NCBI GenBank assembly: GCA_037039925.1
Contig: JAXRKP010000093.1
Span: 71,001-135,000, forward strand
Source of the DNA: Doris montereyensis
Lineage: Eukaryota > Mollusca > Gastropoda > Nudibranchia > Dorididae
Reading direction: 5' to 3'
Length of the DNA: 64,000 nt
The translations under genes were made by a program, and so were the position numbers. Of the stretch, positions 1 through 13,207 are shown piece by piece. The notes under the pieces are model-generated. The model made no database searches. It worked only from the letters and a program-made list of their open reading frames with translations, and was not told the DNA's origin. The first letter of the stretch is position 1; every line of letters begins with the position of its first letter.

Positions 1-3000
1 TGATTGTGATTGGGATTGTGATTGGGATTGGGATTGTGATTGGTATTGGGATTGGGATTGAGATTGGGATTGTGATTAGGATTGGGATTGGGACTGTGAT
101 TGGGATTGGGATTGGGTTTGGGATTGGGATTGCGATCGGGATTGTGATTGGGATTGGAATTGTGATTGTGATTGTGATTGGGATTGTGATTGGGATTGTG
201 ATTGGGATTGGGATTGGGATCGTGATTGTGATTGTGATTGTGATTGGCATTGAGATTGGGATTGGGATTGGGATTATGATTGTGATTGGGGTTGTGATTG
301 TGATTGGGATTGGGATGGGATTGTGATTGGCATTGGTATTGGGATTGTGATTTTGATTGGGATTGAGGTGTTATTGTGATTGTGATTGTGATTCGGATTG
401 TGTTTGTGATTGTGATTGGCATTGGGATTTGGATTGGGCAAGTGATTGGGATTGGGATTGGGATTGTGATTGTGATTGGGATTGGGATTGTGATTGGCAT
501 TGGAATTGTGATTGTGATTGTGATTGGGATTGTGATTGGCATTGGGATTCGGATTGGGATTGTGATTGGGATTGGAATTGTGTTTGTCTTTGTGATTGTG
601 CTTGTGATTGTGTTTGTGTTTGTGATTGTTTTGTGTTTGTGTTTGTGTTTGTGTTTGTGTTTGTGATTGTGTTTGTGATTGTGTTTGTGTTTGTGATTGT
701 GATTGTGTTTGTGATTGCGTTTGTGATTGTGTTTGTGATTGTGTTTGTGATTGTGATTGTGTTTGTGATTGTGATTGTGGTTGTGATTGTGTTTATGATT
801 GGGATTGGAATTTTGATTGTGATTGGGATTGGAATTCTGTTTGTGATTGGGATTTTCTTTGCGTTTGTCTTTGTGATTGTGTTTGTGATTGTGTTTGTGT
901 TTGTGTTTGTGTTTGTGATTGTGTTTGTGATTGTGCTTGTGCTTGTGCTTGTGCTTGTGATTGTGATTGTGTTTGTGATTGTGTTTGTGATTGTGATTGG
1001 GATTGGGATTGAAATTGTGTTTGTGATTGCGATTGTCTTTGTGTTTGTGATTGTGATTGTGATTGTGATTGTGATTGGGATTGTGATGTGATTGTGATCG
1101 TGATTGTGATTGTGTTTGTGATTGTGTTTGTGTTTCTGATTGTGTTTGTGATTGTGTTTGTGATTGTGATTGTGATTGCGATTGTGATTGGGATTGGAAT
1201 TGTGATTGTGATTGTGATTGTGATTGGGATTGTGATTGTGATTGTGCTTGTGATTGTGATTGTGTTTGTGATTGTGTTTGTGTTTCTGATTGTGTTTGTG
1301 AATGTGTTTGTGATTGTGATTGTGTTTGTGATTGTGTTTGTGATTGTGATTGTGTTTGTGATTGTGATTGTGTTTGTTATTGTGATTGTGTTTGTGTTTG
1401 TGATTGTGATTGTGATTGTGTTTGTGTTTGTGATTGTGACTTTGATTGTGTTTGTGATTGTGTTTGTGTTTGTGTTTGTGATTGTGATTGTGATTGTGAT
1501 TGTGTTTGTGATTTGATTGTGATTGTGATTGTCATTGTGACTGTGATTGGGATTGGGATTAGAATTGTGTTTGTGATTGGGATTGGAATTGTGTTTGTGA
1601 TTGGGATTGTCTTTGTGTTTGTGATTGTGATTGTGATTGTGATTGCGATTGTGATTGTGATTGTGATTGTGATTGTGATTGTGATTGTGATTGTGATTGT
1701 GATTGTGATTGTGATTATGATTGTGATTGTGATTCTGTTTGTGATTGTGTTTGTGTTTGTGATTGTGATTGTGATTGTGATTGTGATTGTGATTGTGATT
1801 GTGATTGTGATTGTCATTGTCATTGTCATTGTCATTGTCATTGTGACTGTGATTGGGATTGGGATTGGAATTGTGTTTGTGATTGGGATTGGAATTGTGT
1901 TTGTGATTGGGATTGTCTTTGTGTTTTGTGATTGTGATTGTGATTGTGATTGTGATTGTGATTGTGATTGTGATTGTGATTGTGATTGTGGATTGTGATT
2001 GTGATTATGATTGTGATTGTGATTCTGTTTGTGATTGTGTTTGTGTTTGTGATTGTGATTGTGATTGTGATTGTGATTGTGATTGTGATTGTGATTGTGA
2101 TTGTGATTGTGATTATGATTGTGATTGTGATTCTGTTTGTGATTGTGTTTGTGTTTGTGATTGTGATTGGGATTGTGATTGTGATTGTGATTGTGATTGG
2201 GATTGGGATTGTGATTGTGATTGTGATTGTGATTGGGATTGTGATTGTGTTCGCGATTGTGATTGTGATTGTGATTGTGATTGTGATTGTGATTGGGATT
2301 GTGATTGTGTTTGAGATTGTGTTTGTGTTTGTGATTGTGTTTGTGATTGGGATTGGATTGTGATTGGGATTGGAATTGGGATTGTGATTGTGATTGGGAT
2401 TGTGATTGGGATTGTGATTGGGATTGCAATTTTGATTGTGATTGTGATTGTGATTCGGTTGGGATTGTGATTGTGATTGTGATTGGGATTGGGATTGAAT
2501 GTGATTGTGATTGTGATTGGGATTGTGATTGTGATTGGGATTGTGATTGTGATTGTGATTGGGATTGGGATTGGGATTGTGATCGGGATTGTGTTTGTGA
2601 TTGTGATTGTGATTGTGATTGTGATTGTGATTGTGATTGTGATTGGGATTGGAATTGTGATTGTGATTGGGATTGTGATTGTGATTGTGATTGTTATTGG
2701 AATTGGGATTGTGATTGGGATTGTGATTGGGATTGTGATTGTGATTGTTGTGATTGTGATTGGGATTGTTGTGATTGTGATTGGGATTGTCTTTGTGTTT
2801 GTCTTTGTGATTGTGTTTGTGATTGTGATTGGATTGGGATTGAAATTGTGTTTGTGATTGGGATTGTCTTTGTGTTTGTGATTGTGATTGTGATTGTGAT
2901 TGGGATTGTTGATTGTGATTGTGATTGTGATTGTGTTTGTGATTGTGTTTGTGTTTCTGATTGTGTTTGTGATTGTGTTTGTGATTGTGATTGTGATTGC

Positions 3001-4330
3001 GATTGTGATTGGATTGGAATTGTGATTGTGATTGTGATTGTGATTGGATTGTGATTGTGATTGTGCTTGTGATTGTGATTGTGTTTGTGATTGTGTTTGT
3101 GTTTCTGATTGTGTTTGTGATTGTGTTTGTGATTGTGATTGTGTTTGTGATTGTGATTGTGTTTGTGTTTGTGATTGTGATTGTGATTGTGTTTGTGTTT
3201 GTGATTGTGACTTTGATTGTGTTTGTGATTGTGTTTGTGTTTGTGTTTGTGATTGTGATTGTGATTGTGATTGTGTTTGTGATTGTGATTGTGATTGTGA
3301 TTGTCATTGTGACTGTGATTGGGATTGGGATTGAATGTGTTTGTGATTGGGATTGTCTTTGTGTTTGTGATTGTGATTGTGATTGTGATTGCGATTGTGA
3401 TTGTGATTGTGATTGTGATTGTGATTGTGATTGTGATTGTGATTGTGATTGTGATTGTGATTATGATTGTGATTGTGATTCTGTTTGTGATTGTGTTTGT
3501 GTTTGTGATTGTGATTGTGATTGTGATTGTGATTGTGATTGTGATTGTGATTGTGATTGTGATTGTGATTGTGATTCTGTTTGTGATTGTGTTTGTGTTT
3601 GTGATTGTGATTGGGATTGGGATTTTGATTGTGATTGTGATTGTGATTGTGATTGTGATTGTGATTGTGATTGTGATTGTGATTGTGATTGTGATTGGGA
3701 TTGTGATTGTGATTGTGATTGTGATTGTGATTGGGATTGTGATTGTGTTTGTGATTGTGATTGTGATTGTGATTGTGATTGTGATTGGGATTGGGATTGT
3801 GATTGTGATTGTGATTGTGATTGTGATTGGGATTGTGATTGTGTTCGCGATTGTGATTGTGATTGTGATTGTGATTGTGATTGTGATTGGGATTGTGATT
3901 GTGTTTGAGATTGTGTTTGTGTTTGTGATTGTGTTTGTGATTGGGATTGGAATTATGATTGGGATTGAATGGGATTGTGATTGTGATTGTGATTGTGATT
4001 GGGATTGTGATTGGGATTGATAATTTTGATTGTGATTGTGATTGTGATTGTGATTCGGATTGGGATTGTGATTGTGATTGTGATTGGGATTGGGATTGGA
4101 ATTGTGATTGTGATTGTGATTGGGATTGTGATTGTGATTGTGATTGGGGTTGTGATTGTGATTGTGATTGTGATTGTGATTGTTATTGGAATTGGGATTG
4201 TGATTGGGATTGTGATTGGGATTGTGATTGTGATTGAATTGTGATTGTGATTGGGATTGGAATTGTGATTGTGATTGGGATTGTCTTTGTGTTTGTCTTT
4301 GTGATTGTGTTTGTGATTGTGTGTGTTTTG
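1..4330. repeat. hexanucleotide GATTGN satellite
   Basis: The whole stretch is a degenerate 6-bp tandem repeat of GATTGT, GATTGG and GTTTGT on the plus strand, with almost no C. Every frame reads as alternating dipeptides and the many open frames are not genes. Rare variants (TTCGCG, GTGACT, GATTCGG) recur in the same order at two places, showing longer duplicated blocks. The array touches the window edge, so its true length is unknown. It ends at about 4330. Confidence 0.98.
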
Positions 4331-4800
4331 TGTTTGTTCGTGGGTTGTTTTGTGGCGGTGGAGTAGAGTGCGGTGTTGGAGGCTGGGTTGAGATGTCAGT
4401 TTAGATAATAATTCGCTGCACGGCCACACTTGGTTGTCTTGCTTTTCGCGAACGTATTCTTGCAGTCATTGAAATACGTTGAGTGACAAGAGTCAGTTAA
4501 AATGCAAGCCACTGATATTTCACAGGCGGAGTGGCGAATGAAAGATTCTCGCCGTGGTGTCCCCTTTCATTATATTCTCAAATACACGTAACATGAGAGA
4601 AAAAAGAGAAAAGATCAAGATGGATTTGTAGTCCGTATCCCGGCATAAGTGCAGGCTCACTCCCCCCACATATTGTTCTCTACCTATAGCCGGATACTCA
4701 TTCATACTTGAGTCAAGTGAGGGAGGTAGAGTAAAGTACCTTTCCTAAGAGTACAATAATGTGGAAAAAACCTCCACCTGTGCCAGTCATGGGGCATGAA
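4331..4800. other. unique sequence, nothing recognised
   Basis: Non-repetitive sequence between the satellite and the next minisatellite. No coding exon or RNA gene was recognised. Confidence 0.6.
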
Positions 4801-4804
4801 CCAA

Positions 4805-5135
4805 CGTTGTGGTGACCACAAGCTCACAGCAAAACGGTTCCAACAACATCCTAGTGATCACAAGCTCACAGCCAAACGGTTCCAACAACATCCTGGTGAT
4901 CACAAGCTCACAGCAAAAACAGTTCGAACAACATCCTGGTGATCACAAGCTCACATGTCAAACGGTTCGAACAGCGTCGTGGTGATCACAAGCTGTGCAA
5001 AACGGTTCGAACAGCGTCGTGGTGATCACAAGCTCACAGCAAAACGGTTTCGAACAGCGTCGTGGTGATCACAAGCTGACAGCAAACGGTTCGAACAGCG
5101 TCGTGGTGACCACGAAGCTGACAGCCAAACGGTTC
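4805..5135. repeat. minisatellite, unit about 40 bp, 8 copies
   Basis: Tandem copies contain the core AAACGGTTCGAACA and GTGATCACAAGCTCACAG. The units drift from left (TTCCAACAACATCC) to right (TTCGAACAGCGTCG). Confidence 0.95.
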
Positions 5136-5299
5136 AGGAACAACAAGGTAGTTGTCTTTAGTTGGATGGCTAACTACCAACCCCGTGCTCCTTTACCTGT
5201 GGGTCTGGCCATATGCCTCTGTCAAAAGTGGGATTTTTGATAGGGAGTTGGGGAAAAACTCACCTCAGGAAATTTTTGTAGGCGCCTAGGAATTCCCAT

Positions 5300-5316
5300 T
5301 GTGTATGTGTGTGTGT

Positions 5317-5348
<32 letters not shown>
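5300..5348. repeat. (GT)n microsatellite
   Basis: Interrupted GT dinucleotide run. Confidence 0.95.
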
Positions 5349-5349
<1 letters not shown>

Positions 5350-5384
5350 GAGGGGGTACATTTTGTACGCAGAATTGTGAGAAA

Positions 5385-5515
5385 GAGAGGAATGGAGGTA
5401 TGGCCTTCCTGTGAAAAGAGCGAGAAGATCAGCCCAGGATAGGGGTGGAGGGATCATATTCAGGCCTTATGTGCCTCCCGGCATAAAGAGAGTTAAAGTA
5501 AGTTAAGGTAAGATC
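5385..5515 (+). mobile_element. non-LTR retrotransposon 3' tail fragment
   Basis: The segment GGAGGGATCAT..CAGGCCTTATGTG and the AGAGTTAAAGTAAG tail match the fragment at 51.85-52.08 kb. The copy is truncated and has no reverse transcriptase. Confidence 0.6.
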
Positions 5516-5840
5516 GAGAGGGGGGGGATAATTGCGTCTCAACGGTAACCATTTCTTGACATAAACCAATATTTGCCATCGACTGATTCCCCCAGCTGTC
5601 TTTGCTTAATAATCTTGAAAGAAATGGATATTACATCTCGAATATATATCTTAGACTTAGATCTCGATATCGATCTGTCAGATTAGATAGATCTATTATT
5701 TATATATATTTTCCCCTCCTCCATTGTCTACTAATATCCTGTCTGTATGTCCTGTCTGTTCACTTGTCTGACTGTCTGTATGTTCTACCTGTCTGTTTCT
5801 CTCTGTCTCTCCGTTTCTCTAGGTCTCTCTCTCTTCTCAT
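5516..5840. other. unique A/T-rich sequence
   Basis: Transition from unique sequence into the CT tract. No gene was recognised. Confidence 0.5.
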
Positions 5841-6526
<686 letters not shown>

Positions 6527-6779
6527 TTGTATGTGAATGTAGAAGAAATACACAAATAAATAGCAAATTCTCAGCAAGCATCTTATATTGGCATCAATAT
6601 CGTATTAAAAAAAGGAAACAAAATAAGAAAAAAAGCTGTAATTTTAAAGTAAAAAATGGTTAGAATGTGTCACCTCAAATTTGCAAAATGAAAGATAAAA
6701 AACATTAGACAAGATTAAACTAACAACCCTATACGAGTAAAGATGAGACAAATGCAAGGGATAGACATAACATAGACTT

Positions 6780-6965
6780 GGGCACCATGTGGATCGAACC
6801 CACAACTTCTGGGTAGGCGAGGGTGCCGATACAGGAGTCGCGGTTTGAATCACATCATTTCAAAGATTTGTTTCTGTCTGTTCCTTGTGTTTGTCTCGCC
6901 CTTGTTCCTATGGAGGATTTACTATTATCTCACGTCATTTTCCTTGGCTTCCCTTTCGACACGCC
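6780..6965. mobile_element. SINE-like element with tRNA-like segments (family C)
   Basis: Contains box-B-like GGATCGAACCCAC and GGTTTGAATCAC, followed by CTTGTTCCTATGGAGG and TCACGTCA. The same order occurs at 12.29-12.6 kb and 13.03-13.14 kb. It has no full tRNA fold and is not an intact tRNA gene. Confidence 0.5.
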
Positions 6966-7061
6966 CCTTGCATCATGCAACCTTTACTCATATCTTATAA
7001 AGGCAGGGATAATTAATAGGAATAAAACAGAGTTGAATTCAATACTTGAATATTTCATAAA

Positions 7062-7785
7062 TCTGTTTAATACTTTATTCCAATAAGAGTTGTGTGGGTT
7101 TTTTTTATACTTTATTCCAATAAGAGTTGTGTGGGGTTTTTATACTTTATTCTAATAAGAGTTTTGTGGGTTGTTTTATACTTTATTCCAATAAGAGTTG
7201 TATGGGGTTTTTAATACTTTATTCCCATAAGAGTTATGTGGTTTTTATAATTTATTCCAATAAGAGTTTTATGGGTTTTTTAATTATTCCACCAAGAGTT
7301 GTGTGGGGTTTTTAATACTTTATTCCAATAAGAGTTTTATGTTTTTTTTATACTTTATTCCAATAAGAGTTTTGTGGGCTTTTTTTTACTTTATTCCAAT
7401 AAGAGTTTTGTGGGGTTTTTAATACTTTATTCCAATAAGAGTTTTGTGGGGTTTTTAATACTTTATTCCAATAAAGAGTTTTGTGGGGTTTTTAATACTT
7501 TATTCCAATAAGAGTTGTGTAGGGTTTTTATACTTTATTCCAATAAGAGTTTTTTTTGTGGGTCTTTTAAACTTTATTCCAATAAGAGTTGTGTGGGGTT
7601 TTTATATTTTATTCCAATAAGAGTTGTGTGGGTTTTTAAATGCTTTATTCCAATAAGGGTTTTGTGGGGTTTTTATACTTTATTCCAATAAGAGTTTTGT
7701 GGGGTTTTATACTTTATTCCAATAAGAGTTTTGTGGGATTTTATACTTTATTCCAATAAGAGTTTTGTGGGGTTTTTTAAACTTC
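7062..7785. repeat. minisatellite, unit about 35 bp, about 20 copies
   Basis: The core is TTTATTCCAATAAGAGTT followed by GTGGGGTTTTTA. Poly-T length varies between units. Confidence 0.97.
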
Positions 7786-7789
7786 ACGT

Positions 7790-8620
7790 TGGCTGATGCT
7801 TGACAAGGGGCATGAAAAATAGGATGAAATGGAGTGGCTTCAAGCTGACGAAACAAAAGGGGAGGGGGATAGGATAAAGGGAGGACAAGATGCAAATGTG
7901 AAGAAGGAGGACATGGAGGAGGAAAAGGAGGGTTGGAGGAGGAGGAAAATGAATGGAAATATTATGGCCTGGCAAAGTCATGCAATTATTTCAATTAAGT
8001 TTTAAAATTTCTAAAATGGCAAAGTTCAAGATTGAACAACGAAACAATCACTGCATTCATGGTAGGTATCCGTAGATTATGATATAACAACAAACGAGAA
8101 ACTGTCTTTAGAACAATTACAACAAAAGTTTAACAGAACAATACGATATAAAGTTGCGTAATAAATTGGTATGAACTATGAATCTTAAAGATGTTTTATT
8201 TAATAATTAACTAAAATTGCATCCAATAGACTTATTTGTTATTGCAACATATTGTATTTCAGAAATGTGATTCAGTCCATGCTATTCTGTCTTGGTCTTC
8301 ATCAAGGCTTTTTTGTACATCCTGTTGTTGATTTGACGATTTCCATAAATAACTTTTGATATTCAGTCACAACTTTAAACATATTTTCGATTCTAGCTTT
8401 TTTTCCTTGTTATTTTTGGTTTAATGTAAAGTCCTCGAACTATCCGAACTATGTAAAATGTCTTAGAATATCTGGCACGCATTGAACTCATTTGAAACGA
8501 TGTAAAACCAAGCCTAGATGAATGAAATAAATTGCTAAATAAGGAATGGCCAGTGGAAATCCAAGGGCCACGTCACCGATGGACCACCATGGACGTTAAT
8601 CTCTAGCTCTAGCTATACGT
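7790..8620. other. unique sequence, downstream of candidate last exon
   Basis: A/T-rich non-repetitive sequence. It may be 3' UTR and intergenic DNA of the minus-strand gene. Nothing else was recognised. Confidence 0.5.
8195..8200 (-). promoter_or_regulatory. candidate polyadenylation signal AATAAA
   Basis: AATAAA on the minus strand about 420 nt beyond the stop codon at 8621. It is the canonical hexamer, but such A/T-rich hexamers are frequent here. Confidence 0.3.
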
Positions 8621-8781
8621 CTAGCCAACGCTTTGCATCAACTTCTTCAGTTTGTCAATATCATGAGGACGCGAGGCGGAGGCGATAAATTGTTGCTTGA
8701 GGGTGCGACTGCGGGGTCTGGTGGCCTCATTTCGGTCCAACGTGGTCAGTATGTGGTCAATGTTGTCCAGCCCTGAAAAGC
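8621..8781 (-). CDS. probable terminal exon, possibly the WRN C-terminus
   Basis: The frame opens at CCCCAG and runs 53 codons to a TAG at 8621-8623. It begins F-S-G-L-D-N-I-D-H-I-L-T-T-L, is Arg/Ser-rich in the middle and ends D-K-L-K-K-L-M-Q-S-V-G. Non-repetitive composition, a good acceptor and the same strand as the helicase suggest a real last exon. A K-K-L-M near the end recalls the C-terminus of human WRN, but the similarity is too short to prove membership. It could be the last exon of another minus-strand gene. Confidence 0.5.
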
Positions 8782-9108
8782 CTGGGGACGGGAAGAGAAA
8801 TAAAAAAACGCATGGGGTAAGGGATGGATGCAATCAACAACACAGGCTCATGCAAGTTATGTACATGTATAAAGCATCAGATGTAATGGAACAAAACATA
8901 GAGGATGGGATAGGTGAGGGAATAAGGAAGAAATAAACACCCTTATAATAAAAATACTTTCGTTCGTGTGGTAATGTTGTAGATGTGCAGGTTTCAGTTT
9001 TTCTCGAAAATAATCGAAGGCCAGTATTCGGAACTTGAGTCGAGACAATACCTGGAATATTTCTATTTAAGGATATAGATCTATATCGGAGAGATATGAG
9101 AGGCTGAT
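8782..9108. other. unique sequence
   Basis: No repeat or exon was recognised beyond the acceptor at 8782. Confidence 0.5.
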
Positions 9109-9298
9109 AATTTTACAAGACAAAAGATCATCTTGCAAAGTCGTGTGTTTTACAAGACAAAATATCATCTGGCAATGTCGTGTGTTTTACAAGACAAAAT
9201 ATCATCTGGCAATGTCGTGTGTTTTACAAGACAAAATATCATCTTGCAAAGTCGTGTGTTCTACAAGACAAAATATCATCTTGCAAAGTCGTGTGTAT
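9109..9298. repeat. minisatellite, unit 36-37 bp, 5 copies
   Basis: The core is GTCGTGTGTTTTACAAGAC followed by AAAATATCATC and TTGCAA or TGGCAAT. Confidence 0.95.
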
Positions 9299-9695
9299 GG
9301 GTACATGTTTCGTTTAATACGATTTAGATTTTTGTTTCAGTTTTTGTTAGGTTTACAACAAAAACCGTTTATCCAAAGATTCAATGCTTACAGTAAAATC
9401 ACACTTTGACTTGATTGCTGTGAGATGAAACTCAATAATATTGTAGTAACAGCGATATTGGCTATTTCCCTACACTTGGATTATAAATGCCATTTATATT
9501 TGGACATACTGTTAGCCATCCTCATCCTGCCACCTCCAATGTTTTTCATTTTCTCTCCTTTTATTCTAATTCCATAATGTGCTTTCCACTACCACCCCTG
9601 CCCACCGCCTCCCCACTCGCATCTCCCATTCTGCAAAGTCCGATCGCCTCTTTCATCTTCCCTCCGATGACTGTAGAAAAGTCATCGACCACGTT
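9299..9695. other. unique sequence
   Basis: No gene or repeat family was recognised. A Pro/Ser-rich frame at 9487-9747 lacks support. Confidence 0.5.
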
Positions 9696-9714
9696 TGTCA
9701 GTATTGTACAATTT

Positions 9715-10012
9715 TATTTGATTTACCCACACCCACAACTAAGGTGATCTCGGGATTGTTTGGTAGGAATGTTAATTTAGCTGGGACTGGGTTGCAAACA
9801 GGCACCGGATCTTTAACATGAACACATAGCGTTGTGATGTCATTTTTATTGTCTGTCTCGATGGGACTAGGTGTCGATCCGCCTACCTGAACCAGGGAGG
9901 GGGAGGGGTATATTCTACTTGAGAAATTTGTTTTCAAACGTTGGCGGGGCTTGAACACACGACCTTTGGGTTGAGAGGCCGACACCTTGCCTCTGCACTA
10001 CCGAGTCCCCGC
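9715..10012 (-). mobile_element. tRNA-headed SINE, family A
   Basis: On the minus strand it starts GGGGACTCGGTAGTGCAGAG, with box A-like and box B-like (GTGTTCAAGCCCC) promoter parts, and continues to a 3' segment (AGTTGTGGGTGTGGGTAAAT). Other copies are at 22.79, 23.16, 27.36, 43.62, 47.19, 56.19, 56.75 and 58.69 kb. Confidence 0.85.
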
Positions 10013-10119
10013 ATTGTGCAATAAACAAAATTTGAATCTTTCTCAAATCTATAGAACTGAGGACGTGAATATCCATTGAAAACCTGTCAATGCCTGTTCA
10101 TATCAGATGATATACTACA

Positions 10120-10885
10120 AGTCGATAAAGACAAGTAACGATAGCCGATTACAATTACATCTATATCATTAGAAAGTAACGAGAGCCGATTACACTGACA
10201 TCTATAACCTTAGAAAATAACGATAGCCGATTACAGTGACATCTAAAACCTTAGAAAATAACGATAGCCGATTACAGTGACATCTAAAACCTTAGAAAAT
10301 AACGATAGCCGATTACAGTGACATCTAAAATCTTAGAAAATAACGATAGCCGGTTACAGTGACATCTATAAACTTAGAAAATAACGATAGCCGATTACAG
10401 TGACATCTAAAACCTTAGGAAAATAACGATAGCCGATTACACTGACATCTAAAACCTTAGAAAATAACGATAGCCGATTACACTGACATCTATAACCTTA
10501 GAAAATAACGATAGCCGATTACACTGACATCTATAAACTTAGAAAATAACGATAGCCGATTACACTGACATCTAAAACCTTAGGAAAAAATAACGATAGC
10601 CGATTACAGTGACATCTATAGAAAATAACGATATTGATTACACTGACATCTAAACCTTAGAAAATAACGATAGTTAGTCACAGTGACATCTAAACCTTAG
10701 AAAATAACGATAGTCGATCACAGTGACATCTAAACCTTAGAAAATAACGATAGTCGATTACACTGACATCTAAACCTTAGAAAATAACGATAGCCGATTA
10801 CACTGACATCTAAACCTTAGAAAATAACGACAGCCGATTACAGTGACATCTATAAACTTAGAAAATAACGATGGCCGATTACTGT
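10120..10885. repeat. minisatellite, unit about 40 bp, about 18 copies
   Basis: The core is AATAACGATAGCCGATTACA followed by GTGACATCTA and AACCTTAGAA. There are no unique spacers, so it is not CRISPR-like. Confidence 0.97.
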
Positions 10886-10921
10886 GCATGCATTACACAA
10901 CTCCATAATGTCTTCCACAAT

Positions 10922-11268
10922 CTATTTAAGGCCCAAATATCATTTAGCAATGCCCAAATATCATTCAGCAAGGCCAAAATGTCATTTAGCAAATGCCCAA
11001 ATGTCATTTAGCAAGGCCTGAATGTCATTTAGCAATGCCCAAATATCATTTAGCAAGGCGCAAATGTCATTAAGCAAGGCCCAAATATCATTTAGCAATA
11101 CCTAAATATCATTTAGCAAGGCCCAAATATCATTTAACAAGGCCCAAATATCATTTAGCAATGCCCAAATATCATTTAGCAATGCCTAAATATCATTTCG
11201 CAATGCCCAAATATCATTTAGCAAGGCCTAAATATCATTTAGCAAGGCCAATATATCATTTAGCCCAA
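10922..11268. repeat. minisatellite, unit about 20 bp, about 16 copies
   Basis: The core is AAATATCATTTAGCAA followed by GGCCC or TGCCC. Confidence 0.97.
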
Positions 11269-12035
11269 TGGTCTACATGCATTGACTTTCTTCTCGTCTC
11301 CCACACCACAGTTGCCCCTTTCGTTTGTCAATCTCAAAGGTCAAAGGTCATAAAGGTAGGTGAGATCAGCGTCTTTGCTTGCATGCTTGATTTGACACAT
11401 TTAAAGTTTTCACCCACGCATGCAACAACCGTTTTTTCTTAAATACGCCACACTGTGACAATGCGTCATACCCCTCCACTCTACTTTGCTCAATGACATG
11501 AATTGAGTTGAACACGAAATAACACTACATTCTGTGTACTACGCTCTAATATGAGATTTTTATATTGGTATTATCATATTTACCATTGATTGAGGTGGAT
11601 GGTTTTGTTAATCACGACCCTGGTGACAAGTGTGAAGAAACCTCAGTAAGAAAGTGATAAGATTGAGACTTTTCGTAGACCTGATGAATACAACTACATT
11701 ATGTAAATAGTTGGTGGCATTGCTTTAGCAAAGCTTATCTAATGAAAATCGTAGCATTATCCGTACTTGCTGCTTTTATTATTATGTAGACTTAAAATTA
11801 TGTTCTGGAAGGAAGAAACGAGACGAGAGCTGCTGCTGGAGATGTTGTTAATCGTTTCGATGCGTGGCTGGCTGTTCACGATGTGGTGTGTGAATCACGT
11901 GGTCATGCTAACGAGCCATGGATTTGAGTAGATTAAGAAATTATGATAACCTCTGCCGTCTTTCTTATTGTCTGTAAACCGCGATCTGGCTGATCAATGG
12001 CTGCGTTGATGAAGACGCTGAGTAGGTGGAGATGA
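11269..12035. other. unique sequence
   Basis: Both strands were searched for the missing C-terminal WRN exons and nothing convincing was seen. Confidence 0.5.
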
Positions 12036-12039
12036 GGTA

Positions 12040-12042
12040 TGC

Positions 12043-12077
<35 letters not shown>

Positions 12078-12262
12078 TATGTGTGTATGTATGTGTGTAT
12101 CTATGTGTGTATGTGTGCGTATATGTGTGTATGTATGTCTATGTGTGTGTGTGAGCGCGCGTGTATAGGTGTGTGCGCGTGTGTGTATGTGTGTGTATGT
12201 GTGAGTGCGTGCATGTGTGTGTGTGTGTGTGTGCGTGTGCGTGTGTGTGTGTGTGTATGTGA
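12040..12262. repeat. (GT)n/(GTAT)n microsatellite
   Basis: GT runs with TATG, CGTG and AGCGCGCG interruptions. Confidence 0.95.
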
Positions 12263-12324
12263 GCCCATAGAGACAGAGACAAAGACACAAAAACTACAAG
12301 GAATAGATACAAAATTTAAAAACA

Positions 12325-12545
12325 TCTTTGGGCACCTTGAGGATTGAACCCCAAACCTCTGCGTCGGCACTCATCGCCTCTCCATGGAAAAGAAAGCGCA
12401 CTACCACCAAATAAGGTAACTAGGCAGGTTGAGTGCAAGGAATGTAGTTTAGCTTGGTTGCTAGTGCTCAGTCTTTTTCATTGCCAGGTGACAACTGTCG
12501 ACGTGGAGGTGGCGGGTTCAATCCTCATGTTGCCCAAAGATTATG
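12325..12545. mobile_element. SINE-like element (family C) whose tail feeds the next array
   Basis: It has tRNA-like GGATTGAACCCC and GCGGGTTCAATCCT boxes, then TTGTGTCTCGTGTTTGTTCC. The order matches 6.78-6.97 kb. Confidence 0.55.
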
Positions 12546-13025
12546 TATTGTGTCTCGTGTTTGTTCCTATGGCGGTTTTGATATAATTACGTGACGCCAT
12601 ATATGTATTTGTGTCTCGCGTTTGTTCCTATGGCGGTTTTAATATAATTACGTGACGCCATATATGTATTTGTGTCTCGCGTTTGTTCCTATGGCGGTTT
12701 TAATATAATTACGTGACGCCATATATGTATTTGTGTCTCGCGTTTGTTCCTATGGCGGTTTTAATATAATTACGTGACGCCATATATGTATTTGTGTCTC
12801 GCGTTTGTTCCTATGGGGTTTTAATATAATTACGTGACGCCATATATGTATTTGTGTCTCGTGTTTGTTCCTATGGCGGTTTTAATATAATTACGTGACG
12901 CCATATATGTATTTGTGTCTCGTATTTGTTCCTATGGGGTTTTAATATAATTACGTGACGCCATATATGTATTTGTGTCTCGTATTTGTTCCTATGGGGT
13001 TTTAATATAATTACGTGACGCCATT
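12540..13025. repeat. minisatellite, unit about 60 bp, 8 copies
   Basis: The core is TTGTGTCTCGCGTTTGTTCC, then TATGGCGGTTTTAATATAAT and TACGTGACGCC. The unit equals the tail of the adjacent SINE-like element. Confidence 0.97.
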
Positions 13026-13207
13026 ATCCTTTCTTGTGTGCGCGTCGTGGTGTGTTTGCTTTCCCTTTACAGTGAGACAATGGGTGTCGATGCCAAGGTT
13101 TTTGGTTCAATCCTATCTGGTGTCCGTTGATTTTCCTTCTATTTATTTACTGGTATCTTTTAAAAAAATCTAAGTTCGAATGACGCTGTAGCATCTTAAT
13201 TACACAT

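Noticed and set aside
1..4330. Telomere array
   Set aside because: The repeat is GATTGN, not TTAGGG or a known telomere variant, and the window edge need not be a chromosome end.
6..4429. Many long frames of alternating Gly/Ile, Val/Ile, Asp/Cys or His/Asn
   Set aside because: They are translations of a 6-bp repeat, open in several frames and both strands, with no domain or codon signal.
10120..10885. CRISPR-like appearance of regularly spaced repeats (also 57.4 and 9.1 kb)
   Set aside because: Units are contiguous with no unique spacers, there are no cas genes, and the genome is eukaryotic.
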